A stretch of 64,000 nucleotides of DNA from Salinarimonas ramus (GTDB lineage: Bacteria > Pseudomonadota > Alphaproteobacteria > Rhizobiales > Beijerinckiaceae): positions 153,302 through 217,301 of the forward strand of contig NZ_BMMF01000013.1 of the NCBI RefSeq assembly GCF_014645695.1, in the 5' to 3' direction. Made by a program: the position numbers and the translations under genes. Position 1 is the first letter of the stretch; the number at the start of each line of letters is the position of its first letter. Below the pieces are notes generated by a model. That model was not told the origin of the DNA. It did no database searches and worked only from the letters and a program-made list of their open reading frames with translations. Positions 1-18,094 of the stretch are shown one piece after another.

Positions 1-1272
1 GATCGCCACCGCGACCATCATGCACACGAGGACGAGGAGCTCGCCGCGCGCGGCCTCCGGCACGGCGCTGCCGATGATCTGCTCGATCATGAGCGGCATG
101 GCGAAGGCGACGCAGCCCGCGAGCAGCATGGCGACGACGAGGCGGCGCACGTCGCCGCCCAGACCCTGCAGGCCGATCCCCAGCACGTCGCGGAAGCCGA
201 CGGAGCGGCTCGGCAGGAGGCGCACGAGGCTCTGCGCGTCGCGGGCGAAGCGCCCGGCATTCGCGGCGCTCACCCGCTCGCTGCGCATCGTGGCGGGGTC
301 GAGCGCCTCGTAGCGGCCGGGCCCCGCGGGCAAGAGCGCGACGGGCGTGCGCTCCGGGCCGGAGAAGGCGAGGAGCGGCCCCATGTCGGCGCGCCACCAA
401 CCGTCGTCGAGGCGGATGGGGAGCGTGTGGAAGCCGCCGAGCTCGGCGAGCATGGCGAGCGGGTCGGAGGCGCGCGCGGCGGCGTCCATCCCGCCTTTCG
501 GCAGGTCGAGCACGATGCCGGCGGCCTTCGCCACGAGGCAGGCGGCGGCGAGGAGCGGCGTCCCGGCGGTGGCGACCGGCGCGGCCGGCGTCCCTGCGCC
601 CACCGCGGCGAGGGCGCCGATGGAGCCGTCGAAAGAGGTCGTGTCGCCCCCGCGGCGTGCGTCGAGGCGTTTCCAGACGCCTTCACGGTCGGTGTCGAGG
701 GCCGCGAGGATGCGCGCGAGCACGTTCGCGTGGACCCGCTGGAGATCCGCGGTCCAGGATCCGCCGACCCACGAGCCGCCGGCCCACGAGCCGCCGAGCC
801 GATCGCGCGTGCGCAGGCTCTCGATCGCCGTACCCGGCGCCGCGGCGTCGGCATCGGGGAGCGCGTCCTCGAGACGCCCGACCCAGGCCGCGACGGCGCG
901 CGCGAGATCGTCCGCGACCACGTTAGCCGAGGCCGCGACGGTGCCGAGATCGGCCGCGACGATGCGCGTGCCGGCGCCGGGCACGGCGAGCACGCGCGCC
1001 TCGCCCTCCCCGACGGGGAAGCCGAAGGCGATCTCCCCGGCGGCGACCTGGACGAGCCCGTGGCGACGCCCGTTCGGCTCGACGACGAAGAGGTTGAGCG
1101 TGCCTTCGATCACGAGCACGACGGCGTCGGCGCGCGCGAGATCGATCACGTCGCGGGCCGAGACCCGGCGTGCGGCGTCGGCGCGGCCGATCGCGGACGC
1201 GATCCGCGCCGCATGGGACGCCTCGGCGGAGGTGCCCGCGCGGGCGGGCAGGGTTTCGACGCCGCCGCTCAT
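1..1272 (-). CDS. NHLM-type ABC transporter, ATP-binding/permease protein (N-terminal part)
   Basis: Only the first 424 codons are in the window; the gene runs off the left edge, so the nucleotide-binding domain is not seen. The visible part has a long soluble N-terminal region (about residues 1-370) and then hydrophobic helices from about residue 385. This is the layout of the second ABC protein of NHLM (nitrile hydratase leader microcin) export systems, which carries an N-terminal regulatory-like domain before the membrane domain. The start ATG overlaps the stop of the upstream ABC gene by 4 bases (ATGA), so the two are translationally coupled and probably form a heterodimer. Its job is most likely export of the lipopeptide made by the adjoining synthases (inference from context). 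No leader-peptide precursor gene is seen in the window. Confidence 0.8.
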   Translation of the reverse strand, partial: MSGGVETLPARAGTSAEASHAARIASAIGRADAARRVSARDVIDLARADAVVLVIEGTLNLFVVEPNGRRHGLVQVAAGEIAFGFPVGEGEARVLAVPGAGTRIVAADLGTVAASANVVADDLARAVAAWVGRLEDALPDADAAAPGTAIESLRTRDRLGGSWAGGSWVGGSWTADLQRVHANVLARILAALDTDREGVWKRLDARRGGDTTSFDGSIGALAAVGAGTPAAPVATAGTPLLAAACLVAKAAGIVLDLPKGGMDAAARASDPLAMLAELGGFHTLPIRLDDGWWRADMGPLLAFSGPERTPVALLPAGPGRYEALDPATMRSERVSAANAGRFARDAQSLVRLLPSRSVGFRDVLGIGLQGLGGDVRRLVVAMLLAGCVAFAMPLMIEQIIGSAVPEAARGELLVLVCMMVAVAI

Positions 1273-3449
1273 CCCGCCGCCACCAGCTGCGCGTAGTGTC
1301 CGCCCGTCGCCATGAGCTCCTCGTGCGTTCCGCGCTCCACCACCTTGCCGTGGTCGAGGACGACGATCTCGTCGGCGTCCCGGATCGTGCTGAGGCGGTG
1401 GGCGATGATCAGGCAGGTGCAGCCGCGCGCGCGCAGCCGCTCGTCGATCTTCAGCTCGGTGAGCGGATCGAGGGCCGCCGTCGCCTCGTCGAGGACGACG
1501 ATGGAGGGGTTTCGCGCCAGCCCGCGGGCGATCTCGATGCGCTGGCGCTGACCACCGGAGAAGTTCGAGCCGCCCTCCTCCACCGCGCTCTCGTAGCCGC
1601 CGGCGCGCGCCGCGATCGTGTCGTGGATCTGCGCGTCGAGCGCTGCGCGGTAGACGTCCTGCGGGGCGATGGTGTCGTCCCACATGGTGATGTTCTCGCG
1701 GATCGTGCCGCGGAAGAGATGGATGTCCTGCTGGATGTAGGCCACCGACGCGACGAATTGGCCGCGCGGGATCTCCTCGATGGGCTTGCCGTCGAACAGG
1801 ATCTGACCGGCGCGGGCCTGGTAGAGCCCGGTGACGAGCCGCGCGATGGTCGACTTGCCGCTGCCGCTGCCGCCGACGAGCGCGACGCGCGCGCCGGGGG
1901 CGAGCGTCAGGTCGAAGCCCTCGATGAGCGGCGGATCGAGGCGGCCGTAGGCGAAGGAGACGCCGCGCAATTCGAGCGCGCCCGAAAGCGTCGCGGCGCT
2001 GCCCGCGCCCTGCGGCGCAGCCGGCGGCAGCATCTCCACCTTCGCCATCAGCGGGTCGGGGCGGGTGTTCATCGCATCGTCGATGCGCACCACGTCGGCG
2101 ACCGTCTCCTGGATCTTGCCGGAGAACATGACGAGCGCGATCACCGGCTGGACGAAGCGCGTCAGCACGGCCTGGAAGGCGACGAGGCCGCCCACCGTGA
2201 GATCGCCGTCCATGATCAAGAGGCCGCCGAAGCCGAGGAAGGCGGCGAGCACCAGGTTGTTGATGAATTCCGGCACGGTGTTGAGGAGCGCGCCCAGCGC
2301 GTTGAGCTTCTGCTGGGCGTTGGCGACGCCGGAATAGTGCGAGGCCCAGCGGCTGAAGACGTCGCTCTCGACGCCGGTCGCCTTGATGGTCTCGATGTTC
2401 TCGATGGCGCCCAGCAGCGCGCTGTTCGCCTTCGCCTGCACGCCCTGGAGATCGGTCGCGAGCGACACACGCGGCGCCTGGGCGAGGATGATCGCGGCGA
2501 AATTCAGGACCATGGCGCCGATCGCGAGCAGCGTCAGCTGCCAGCTGAGGAAGACCATCACGGCCGCGTAGAACACCACGACGAGGGCGTTGACGACGTT
2601 GAGGCTGACCTCGTTGCCCATCACCACGGCGACGCGATTGCACGCGTCGACCCGGGTGACGAGATCGCCGACCTGGCGCTGGGTGAAGAACACCGCCGGC
2701 GCCCGCAGGAGGTGCCAGATCAGGAGCGCCGTCTGCGTGATGGCGAGCTTCGTCTGGAGCCGCAGGATGTAGGCGCGCTGCAGCCAGGTGAGGAGCCCGT
2801 TCGCAAGCATGGCGAGGGAGAGCCCGATGGCGAGCGGCAGGAGCCAGCCCGCGAGCCCGCGGGTGAGGACGTCGTCGACGAGCGCCTTCAGGAAGGCCGG
2901 CAGCAGCAGCCCGGGCAGGACCAGCATCACGCCGAAGAGAGCCACCAGAGCGAAGGCGTCGCGCGAGCCCGGCAGCAGGCGCGCGAGCGAGCGCAGCAGG
3001 GAAGGCGGATGCCCTCCCCTACGGAAGCCGGGCGCCGGCGCGACCTGCAGCACCCGCCCCGCATAGGAGCGCGCGAACTCCTCGCGCGCGACCGAGCGCT
3101 TGCCGCCGGCGGGATCGTTGAGGAAGACGCGATCGCCCTTGGCGCCTTCGAGCACGACGTACTGGTTCTGCTCCCACGTGACGATCACGGGCATGGGCAG
3201 CGCCAGCACCGCCGCCGCGTCCGGTGCGGCGCTCTGCGTCTTCAGGCCGTACTCGCCGCAGCCGCGGTCCAGGTTCTCGAAGCGCGTGCCGTCGCGGGAG
3301 GTGCCGGTCGCCTCGCGCAGGTCGGTGATGGTCTCCCACCGTCCGAAATGCGCGAGCACGATGGCGAGCGCCGCCGCGCCCGATTCCGCGGGGTCCATCT
3401 GCAGGAAGGTCGGCGTCGAGACCCGACCGGGCTTGGGCTCACGTGCCAT
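1269..3449 (-). CDS. ABC transporter with degenerate C39 peptidase domain (NHLM type)
   Basis: 726 aa. An N-terminal C39-like domain (residues 1-125) is followed by a six-helix membrane domain (about 150-450) and an ATPase domain with Walker A GGSGSGKST (526-534), signature FSGGQ (630-634), Walker B with DEAT (654-657) and H-loop His684. The family normally cuts double-glycine leaders and exports the peptide. Here the catalytic Cys is Ser23 (PAESGAAAL where the family has ECGAAAL) and the catalytic His is Gln96 (NQYVVLEG instead of NHFVVLEG); the Asp is kept (Asp112). The peptidase should be inactive, so the domain may only dock substrate, as in HlyB-like exporters. I chose ATG 3449 over the longer frame from 3599 because the family starts just before this domain. 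It overlaps the HlyD gene by 11 bases. Confidence 0.88.
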   Translation of the reverse strand: MAREPKPGRVSTPTFLQMDPAESGAAALAIVLAHFGRWETITDLREATGTSRDGTRFENLDRGCGEYGLKTQSAAPDAAAVLALPMPVIVTWEQNQYVVLEGAKGDRVFLNDPAGGKRSVAREEFARSYAGRVLQVAPAPGFRRGGHPPSLLRSLARLLPGSRDAFALVALFGVMLVLPGLLLPAFLKALVDDVLTRGLAGWLLPLAIGLSLAMLANGLLTWLQRAYILRLQTKLAITQTALLIWHLLRAPAVFFTQRQVGDLVTRVDACNRVAVVMGNEVSLNVVNALVVVFYAAVMVFLSWQLTLLAIGAMVLNFAAIILAQAPRVSLATDLQGVQAKANSALLGAIENIETIKATGVESDVFSRWASHYSGVANAQQKLNALGALLNTVPEFINNLVLAAFLGFGGLLIMDGDLTVGGLVAFQAVLTRFVQPVIALVMFSGKIQETVADVVRIDDAMNTRPDPLMAKVEMLPPAAPQGAGSAATLSGALELRGVSFAYGRLDPPLIEGFDLTLAPGARVALVGGSGSGKSTIARLVTGLYQARAGQILFDGKPIEEIPRGQFVASVAYIQQDIHLFRGTIRENITMWDDTIAPQDVYRAALDAQIHDTIAARAGGYESAVEEGGSNFSGGQRQRIEIARGLARNPSIVVLDEATAALDPLTELKIDERLRARGCTCLIIAHRLSTIRDADEIVVLDHGKVVERGTHEELMATGGHYAQLVAAG

Positions 3450-4683
3450 GCCCGACCCAGCTCCGGAAGACGGGGATGACGAGATTGGCCGGCGCCTCCT
3501 CGCGCACCACGACGGAGACCGCCGACATCGTGCCGTGCGTGATGGCGTAGGGCGGCCCCTCGCCCGAGGACCAGGCGAGCCCGCTCGGCGTGCTCGCATC
3601 GGCCTTCATCGTCACCTCGACGAGGATCGGCGGGCCCGACGCGAAGACCTGCTCGGCCATCTGCTGATTTCCGAGCAGGCTCGTGACCGAGGCGAGCGTC
3701 TCCGGCAGCTCGGAGACGCGCGTCACCGTGCCCTGGATCGTCCCCCAGATCGCCCGCTCCGCCGTGCTCGGAGACACGGCGACGTCCATGCCCGGCCCGA
3801 TCTTCTTGCCGTCGGCGGCCTCGAAGAAGGCGACGACGCGCAGCTCGTCGCCCTCCGCGTCGATGCGGGCCACCGGCGCGCCGACGGAAACGACGTCGCC
3901 CTGGCGCGCGGAGAGGCCGATCACGCGCCCGGCGCGGCCGGCGACGACGTTCGTGCGCTCGCTGTGCGTGCGCTCCAGGATGTCGCGATCGGCCGTCGCC
4001 TGAGCGATCTCGCGGCGCAGGGCGTCGAGCTCGTCCTGGCGCTGATCCTCGAATTCCAGGTATTCGAGGTTCGCCTGCGCGACCTCGACGTCGCTCTCGT
4101 TGACCTGCAGGCGCGTGTCGGCGAGGTCGGCGCGCACCTGCTGAAGGCGCGCTTCGGTGGTGAGGCCCTCGCGCCGCTCGCGCTCGACGACGGCGAGGAG
4201 ATCGGCGAGGTAGTCCACCCGCTGCTGGAGGGTGCGCTTGCGATCCTCGATGACGGCGATGTGCCGGTCCGTGGCGCTCCGGCGCTCGGCGAGATCCACC
4301 CGAACCTGCGCCGAGCGGACGTCGTAGGTGTCCTGGAGCCGCTGGATCTGCTGATTGGCGGCCTCGATGCGGACCGCATCGCCCGGCTGCCCGATGCGCG
4401 CGACGATCTGGCCCTCGGTGACGCTCGCGCCGATGTCGACGGCGAGCTCGACGACGGTGCCGTCGCCGACGCTGCGCAGCTCGTAGACGGCGCCGTCCTG
4501 AGCGAGCACGATGCCCAGCCCGCCGACGCGGGTCGTGAGGACGCCGAGCACGCCCCAGACGATCACGGCGATCGTGACGAAGACGAACACGGCCGCGATG
4601 ATCCAGGATCCCGGATCGGTGATGCGGATCGCTGTCTGGAGCCGCTCCGGGCCCGGCAGGCTCGCTTCGCTCGACTGTGCCAC
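3439..4683 (-). CDS. HlyD-family membrane fusion protein (NHLM-type secretion protein)
   Basis: 414 aa. A cytoplasmic N-terminus is followed by one membrane helix (about residues 27-49), a biotinyl-lipoyl-like half (about 60-100), a long coiled coil (about 105-240) with many Gln/Arg/Glu heptads, the second lipoyl half (about 245-270) and a C-terminal beta domain. This is the periplasmic adaptor order. It should link the two ABC proteins encoded directly downstream to the outer membrane and export the cluster product. Its end overlaps the start of the C39-ABC gene. No TolC-like outer-membrane gene is seen in the window. Confidence 0.85.
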   Translation of the reverse strand: MAQSSEASLPGPERLQTAIRITDPGSWIIAAVFVFVTIAVIVWGVLGVLTTRVGGLGIVLAQDGAVYELRSVGDGTVVELAVDIGASVTEGQIVARIGQPGDAVRIEAANQQIQRLQDTYDVRSAQVRVDLAERRSATDRHIAVIEDRKRTLQQRVDYLADLLAVVERERREGLTTEARLQQVRADLADTRLQVNESDVEVAQANLEYLEFEDQRQDELDALRREIAQATADRDILERTHSERTNVVAGRAGRVIGLSARQGDVVSVGAPVARIDAEGDELRVVAFFEAADGKKIGPGMDVAVSPSTAERAIWGTIQGTVTRVSELPETLASVTSLLGNQQMAEQVFASGPPILVEVTMKADASTPSGLAWSSGEGPPYAITHGTMSAVSVVVREEAPANLVIPVFRSWVGHGT

Positions 4684-4814
4684 GCTCTCCCCCGGGCTGT
4701 CGCTGCGGTCCTCGCATCGGCTGTGCGTGCGCGCGTGTCCCGGAAGGAAACACCGGAAGCGTTAAGATCACATTGCCCGTGTGGAAATGCGCACCTCCCA
4801 GGTGTGCGCGTCGG

Positions 4815-5981
4815 TCAGAGGTCGCGCAGGAAGCCGACGAGCGCCCCGATCTCCTCCGCCTCCCGGGCTGCGAGAACACGCGTGCGGGAGGCGGCGGCGC
4901 GGCGCCACGGCTCGGGATTCGAGCGCACAGTCTCCAGCGCCGCCAGCCATTCGGCGGTGGAGGCGGCGAAGGGCACGACGAGCCCACCGGCGCCCTCCCC
5001 GCTGCCCAGAGCCTCGCGGATCGCCGGGTAGTCGCGCGCGACGACGGGCACGCCGCGCGCCATCGCCTCGACCGCGACCATGCCGTAGCCCTCGTAGGTG
5101 CTCGCCACGATCAGCGCGCCGATGCTCGCGTAGAAGCGGCCCATGTCGTCGATGCGCTCGATAAGGTCGATCTCGGCCGCCGCGCCCGCGATCGCTACGC
5201 GGAAATCCGCGAAGGCGGCGCCGTGCCCGCCCTGGAGCGCGCGGAAGCGCCAGCCCTCGGGCGCGCGGCGGACGATGTCGGCGAGCGTCGGGCCGCCCTT
5301 GTGGCGGCGCGGGTTGACGAAGCCGAAATCCGCTCGAACGAGCGCCGGACCGCCCGGCTCTGCCGAAAGCCCTCCCATCGGCGGATGCACCGTGAAGCGG
5401 GGCACGCGCGCCAGCGGGTCGACGAAGCGCCCCGACCAGTCCGAGCACGCGATCAGCCCGTCGATGTCGAAGACGAGAGGCGAGCCGATCTCCTCGTGGA
5501 CGCCCGGGCCGAGGCTCGCCGCCATCTCCGCGAGCCGCGCCTCGCCGAGCCGCGCCGCGCCCTCCCAGTCGCCCGTCGCGGCGTATGCCTCCGCCAAGCC
5601 TTCGACGATGCCGCGGTCGAGGTCGAGATGCACGCCGACGATCCGGCAGCCCCGGGCGCGAGCCATGGCGTAGACCGGCTCGGCATGCGCGTGGCTCGCC
5701 CGGGTGAAGGGGGCGTTGACGAGGAGATGCGTCGGGCGGGTCGCGTCGAGCCAGGCGGCGACCTGCGGATACCATGCGGCGCAGGCGGCGGGATCGTCCG
5801 GATCGACGTCGCGCGCAGCCGCGGCGGGCGCGAGCCCCGCGGCGGCCTCGGGTGCGGCGGCTCCCGTGCAGGCGAAGACCTCCATGCCGGCCGCCGCCAG
5901 CGCGATGCCGATGCGCTGGAGATAGACCTCCCCGCCCCCGCCGCGCGGCGGCCAGAGCGGGCCGAGGAGCCCGATCCTCAC
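4815..5981 (-). CDS. Family 4-type glycosyltransferase
   Basis: 388 aa with the GT-B pattern: an N-terminal beta strand with a Gly-rich loop (PPRGGGGEVYL near residue 12) and, in the C-terminal half, EGYGMVAVE, the EX7E motif of retaining GT4 enzymes. It probably transfers a nucleotide-sugar onto the lipopeptide; donor and acceptor are unknown. I chose a GTG start at 5981 because GGGAG lies 7 bases upstream and the protein then begins with the usual RIGLLGPLWPP strand; the same frame stays open further upstream but would overlap the thioesterase gene. The gap to the upstream thioesterase gene is 10 bases, so it is co-transcribed. The 131-base gap to the HlyD gene shows nothing I recognise. 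Confidence 0.8.
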   Translation of the reverse strand: MRIGLLGPLWPPRGGGGEVYLQRIGIALAAAGMEVFACTGAAAPEAAAGLAPAAAARDVDPDDPAACAAWYPQVAAWLDATRPTHLLVNAPFTRASHAHAEPVYAMARARGCRIVGVHLDLDRGIVEGLAEAYAATGDWEGAARLGEARLAEMAASLGPGVHEEIGSPLVFDIDGLIACSDWSGRFVDPLARVPRFTVHPPMGGLSAEPGGPALVRADFGFVNPRRHKGGPTLADIVRRAPEGWRFRALQGGHGAAFADFRVAIAGAAAEIDLIERIDDMGRFYASIGALIVASTYEGYGMVAVEAMARGVPVVARDYPAIREALGSGEGAGGLVVPFAASTAEWLAALETVRSNPEPWRRAAASRTRVLAAREAEEIGALVGFLRDL

Positions 5982-5991
5982 GCCGGCTCCC

Positions 5992-6708
5992 TCACGACGG
6001 GAGCCACGGCCGGAGGACCCGCAGCGTCTCGGCCAGAGCCGCCGGCGACTTGTCGCGCACGAGGAAATGCCCACCCGGCCCCTGCCGGACGTCGGAGCCC
6101 GCGCCGCCCCAGCGCGTCCATTCGGCCAGGACGTCGCCCGGAACCTGCGTGTCCTCATCGCCGCCGCGGGCGAAGATCGGGCAGGCGAGCGGGAGACCGT
6201 CCGCCGGCGGGGCGTAGCGTTCCATGGCGGCGAGGTCGCCGCGCAGGGCCGGCAAGAACAGGCGCAACAGCTCGGGCTGCTGGCGCAGAGCTTCGGGCAC
6301 GCCGCCGTAATCGTGGTGGAGCCGGTCGATCAGCGCCTCGTCGTCCAGCGTCGAGAACGGGCCCACCGGCTGCACCCGGTGCGGCGCCCGGCAGGCGAAG
6401 ACGGTCATCGCCACCGGCGCCGGCAGCCCGGCGCGCGGAAGCGCGCGGGCGAGCTCGAGCGACGCGATCGCCCCGAAGCTGCACCCGACGAGCGCATAGG
6501 GCGCGTCGAACAGGCCCGGCTCCTCGGCCATGGCGCCGACGAGCCGCTCGATCATCTCCGGCAGGTAGGTGATCGCGGGCTCGGAGATGCGGCTCTCGCG
6601 CCCCGGCGCCTGGATGCCGTAGACCCCCACGCTCTCCGGCGCGCTCCGGCTCCAGGGCACGAAGAGCGAGGCGCCGAGCCCCGCATAGGGCCAGCAGAAG
6701 ACGCGCAA
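5992..6708 (-). CDS. Type II thioesterase (external editing thioesterase)
   Basis: 238 aa alpha/beta hydrolase of the GrsT family: an N-terminal FCWPYAGLGAS, nucleophile motif G-C-S-F-G (Ser77) and a C-terminal GPGGHF histidine. Such enzymes clear stalled or misprimed acyl groups from carrier domains. The first in-frame standard start is TTG at 6708, which leaves almost no sequence before the core strand. The frame is open further upstream to an in-frame CTG (6790-6792) preceded by AGGGGGAG, which would add a Pro/Arg-rich leader of about 28 residues. The true start is therefore uncertain. It lies between the MbtH gene and the glycosyltransferase gene in the same operon. Confidence 0.85.
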   Translation of the reverse strand: MRVFCWPYAGLGASLFVPWSRSAPESVGVYGIQAPGRESRISEPAITYLPEMIERLVGAMAEEPGLFDAPYALVGCSFGAIASLELARALPRAGLPAPVAMTVFACRAPHRVQPVGPFSTLDDEALIDRLHHDYGGVPEALRQQPELLRLFLPALRGDLAAMERYAPPADGLPLACPIFARGGDEDTQVPGDVLAEWTRWGGAGSDVRQGPGGHFLVRDKSPAALAETLRVLRPWLPS

Positions 6709-6805
6709 ACGCGGCCGATCGGGACGCCGCGGCGGCAGGAGCCAGCCGCCGGCGCTGCCCGGCCGCGGGAGGGGCCGTGCGGTGGCACTCAGGACGCTCT
6801 CCCCC

Positions 6806-7018
6806 TCACCGGCCTTGCTCCTCCATCTTCTTGCGCAGGGAGAGCGGGCGCATGTCCGTCCAGACCTCCTCGATGTAGGAGAGGCACGCGGCTTTCGGGC
6901 CCTCCTTGCCCACGGCCGTCCAGCCGGGCGGGATCTCCCGATAGGTCGGCCAGATCGAGTATTGCTCCTCGTGGTTCACCACGACGGCGTAGATCGTGCG
7001 GTCCTCGTCCTCGTCCAT
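6806..7018 (-). CDS. MbtH-like protein
   Basis: 70 aa. It contains the family signature: [10 protein letters not shown], then PPGW about eight residues on, then the acidic [12 protein letters not shown] segment. MbtH proteins bind NRPS adenylation domains and are needed for their folding or activity, so this one probably serves several of the A domains here. The ATG at 7018 has GGGAGG about 7 bases upstream. It is the only MbtH gene in the window. It lies in the operon behind the starter synthase, with a 50-base gap to the cupin gene. Confidence 0.95.
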   Translation of the reverse strand: MDEDEDRTIYAVVVNHEEQYSIWPTYREIPPGWTAVGKEGPKAACLSYIEEVWTDMRPLSLRKKMEEQGR

Positions 7019-7068
7019 GCTCGGCCCTCCCGGCCGTCGTTCGCAGTCTCGTTCGCAGGTGGCGGCGC

Positions 7069-7920
7069 TCAGCGCGGGCCCGCGCGGTTCGTCAGCTCCC
7101 GGGCGATGTCCGGCAGGTTGTCCCAGAGCTGCGGCCCGATCAATTGCCGATACATCGGAATGAACCAGATGTTGACGCTGATCCCGGCCGTCTCGCTGTA
7201 GACCTGGTGCCACCAATAGGTCGGGATGAAGAGGAGGTCACCCTCCTCGATCTCCACCTCGTACATCTGGGCGTCGGCGAAGCGCGGGAAGCGCTCGAGA
7301 TCGGGCGCGTCGATGTTCACCCGGCTCATGTTGTAGGCCTTGCTGCGGCACGGATAGAGCCGGCGCGCCTGCCAGGGCGAGAACATCTTCAGCCGCTTGC
7401 GGCCGCGCACCTGGGCGAGGAAGTTGTTCGGCGTGTCGTAGTGCAGCGTCGTGACGTTGCCCGCCGGGCCCATCCAGAGATTGATGAGGTAGACCTTCGC
7501 CGCGTCCACGTAGGACGGCAGCGAGAAATCGTCCTTCAGCTCCGGCAGCTTCTCGGGGATGTTCACGCGCTGGACGTAGTAGCGGATGTCGCCCTCGGTG
7601 ATGTTCATCATCGAGTGCACGTACGCGCCGAGCGTGGTCTTCACCTCCTCGAAGCGCGGCCCGCCCTTCTCCGGGTCGAGGCCGAAGATGCCGGTGGGCG
7701 ATTGCTGCACGTTGATCTCGTTGCCGCCCACCTTCTCGGCCAGGTACTCGGGGGTCCATTCGCGGAAGGCCGGCCAGTCCCGGATGCCGCCGCGGAACAC
7801 GACGGGCTTGCTGCGCGCCGCGTAGCGGGTGCGGAACTCCTCCGCGCTCGGCAGCGTCTCGCGCTCCTCGATGGCGAGCGGTCTCGTCCCGCTCTCCTGC
7901 GTCGCCACGATCGTCGTCAT
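7069..7920 (-). CDS. Cupin-8/JmjC-like Fe(II)/2-oxoglutarate hydroxylase
   Basis: 283 aa. It has the jelly-roll pattern of the FIH/JmjC (cupin_8) group with the iron facial triad visible: His160-Tyr-Asp162 (TTLHYD) and His238 (YWWHQV). Enzymes of this group hydroxylate carbons of amino-acid side chains, free or protein-bound. In this setting a residue of the lipopeptide, bound to a carrier domain or released, is the likely substrate (inference). The start at ATG 7920 lies 22 bases after the stop of the giant starter synthase, so it is co-transcribed. It is one of three iron-dependent oxygenase genes of different families in the cluster. Confidence 0.85.
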   Translation of the reverse strand: MTTIVATQESGTRPLAIEERETLPSAEEFRTRYAARSKPVVFRGGIRDWPAFREWTPEYLAEKVGGNEINVQQSPTGIFGLDPEKGGPRFEEVKTTLGAYVHSMMNITEGDIRYYVQRVNIPEKLPELKDDFSLPSYVDAAKVYLINLWMGPAGNVTTLHYDTPNNFLAQVRGRKRLKMFSPWQARRLYPCRSKAYNMSRVNIDAPDLERFPRFADAQMYEVEIEEGDLLFIPTYWWHQVYSETAGISVNIWFIPMYRQLIGPQLWDNLPDIARELTNRAGPR

Positions 7921-7942
7921 CGCCCCCTCCGCTCTCTCGCTG

Positions 7943-17230
<9,288 letters not shown>

Positions 17231-17314
17231 GAGGCGGAACTCTCGCTGCGAGGATGCCGTGCCGGACGCGGCGCGCCACCGGGAAGGCGACGCGCCGCGC
17301 GCGCGACAGGAGCG

Positions 17315-17950
17315 TCAGGCGGCGAGCTTGCCGAGGAAGCCGTCGACGGCGGTCATGAGGTCGGAGAGCTCGGACTTCAGCTTGGTGTCGATGTCCTGGA
17401 GCTCGCCGTGCAGGTGCTGGAGCGCCGGCGTGTCCTGGCTCGACTCGGCCTTGGCGCGGTCGATGATCTGCTCGAGATGCTGCACGACGCCGATCTGGTC
17501 GACCTTCACGCTCTTGAGCGCGCCACGTACGTCGTCGTAGCCGTCGGTGAGGCCCTTGGCCGCGAAGCCCTTCTTCATCTCGTCGGTGAGGGCGGTATCG
17601 GCGGCGAGACCGTTGACCGCCTCGACCACCGCGCTGAGGTCGGCTGCCTTCTTCAGGCTGCCGGTCGCCTGCGCGAGCTTGGTCGTGTCGATGTGGGCGT
17701 TGCCGGCGTGCGAGCCGGCGGCCTGGGAGGCCGCGACCTTGTCGAAGTCGATGGCGTGGACGAGGGCCTCGACGGCCTCCACGAGCGCCATGCCGTGCGA
17801 CTGCACCGCCGAGATCAGCTTCTGGGCGGAGGGGTGGTTCTTCGCGTTGGCGATGATCTCGGAGGTCGGGTCCACCGCCCCAAGGCTGGCCTTGGCCGTA
17901 TCGACCGCACCCTTCGCCGCCGACGCGGCCGTCTGGACTGCTTCGCTCAT
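17315..17950 (-). CDS. Uncharacterised 211-aa helical protein at head of starter operon
   Basis: I do not recognise this family. The protein is Ala/Lys/Asp-rich, soluble, without signal peptide, Cys or membrane segment, and reads as nearly all amphipathic helix, with heptad-like stretches in its C-terminal third (about residues 150-210). The ATG at 17950 has GAGGAGAG just upstream, a strong ribosome binding site, and sits 84 bases before the giant synthase, so it is probably the first gene of the minus-strand operon. It also abuts the divergent PPTase promoter region. It could be a scaffold, chaperone or carrier-type protein for the assembly line; nothing in the sequence decides this. Confidence 0.75.
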   Translation of the reverse strand: MSEAVQTAASAAKGAVDTAKASLGAVDPTSEIIANAKNHPSAQKLISAVQSHGMALVEAVEALVHAIDFDKVAASQAAGSHAGNAHIDTTKLAQATGSLKKAADLSAVVEAVNGLAADTALTDEMKKGFAAKGLTDGYDDVRGALKSVKVDQIGVVQHLEQIIDRAKAESSQDTPALQHLHGELQDIDTKLKSELSDLMTAVDGFLGKLAA

Positions 17951-18094
17951 CGTGCTCTCCTCGGTTCCCGGCCTGCCGCATCCGGTCGGCAGCCGATGGA
18001 TGTTCGCGTATGGACCCGGCCTGGGACGGCCGGGCGTGAACCCGTCTCGATGCCCGACGAAGCTCCGATGCCGAGCGCCGCACAATCTACTACG
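17951..18094 (+). promoter_or_regulatory. Divergent promoter region, helical-protein operon / PPTase
   Basis: 144-base gap between two divergent genes. It must hold the promoter for the ~18-kb minus operon and probably that of the PPTase. Apart from the ribosome binding site of the 211-aa gene, I see no clear sigma-70 boxes or operator repeat. Confidence 0.4.

Noticed and set aside
1..4683. RiPP (leader-peptide bacteriocin) cluster
   Set aside because: The exporter is of the NHLM type, but no precursor peptide or RiPP maturase is present and the peptidase domain is inactive; the genes sit at the end of an NRPS operon.
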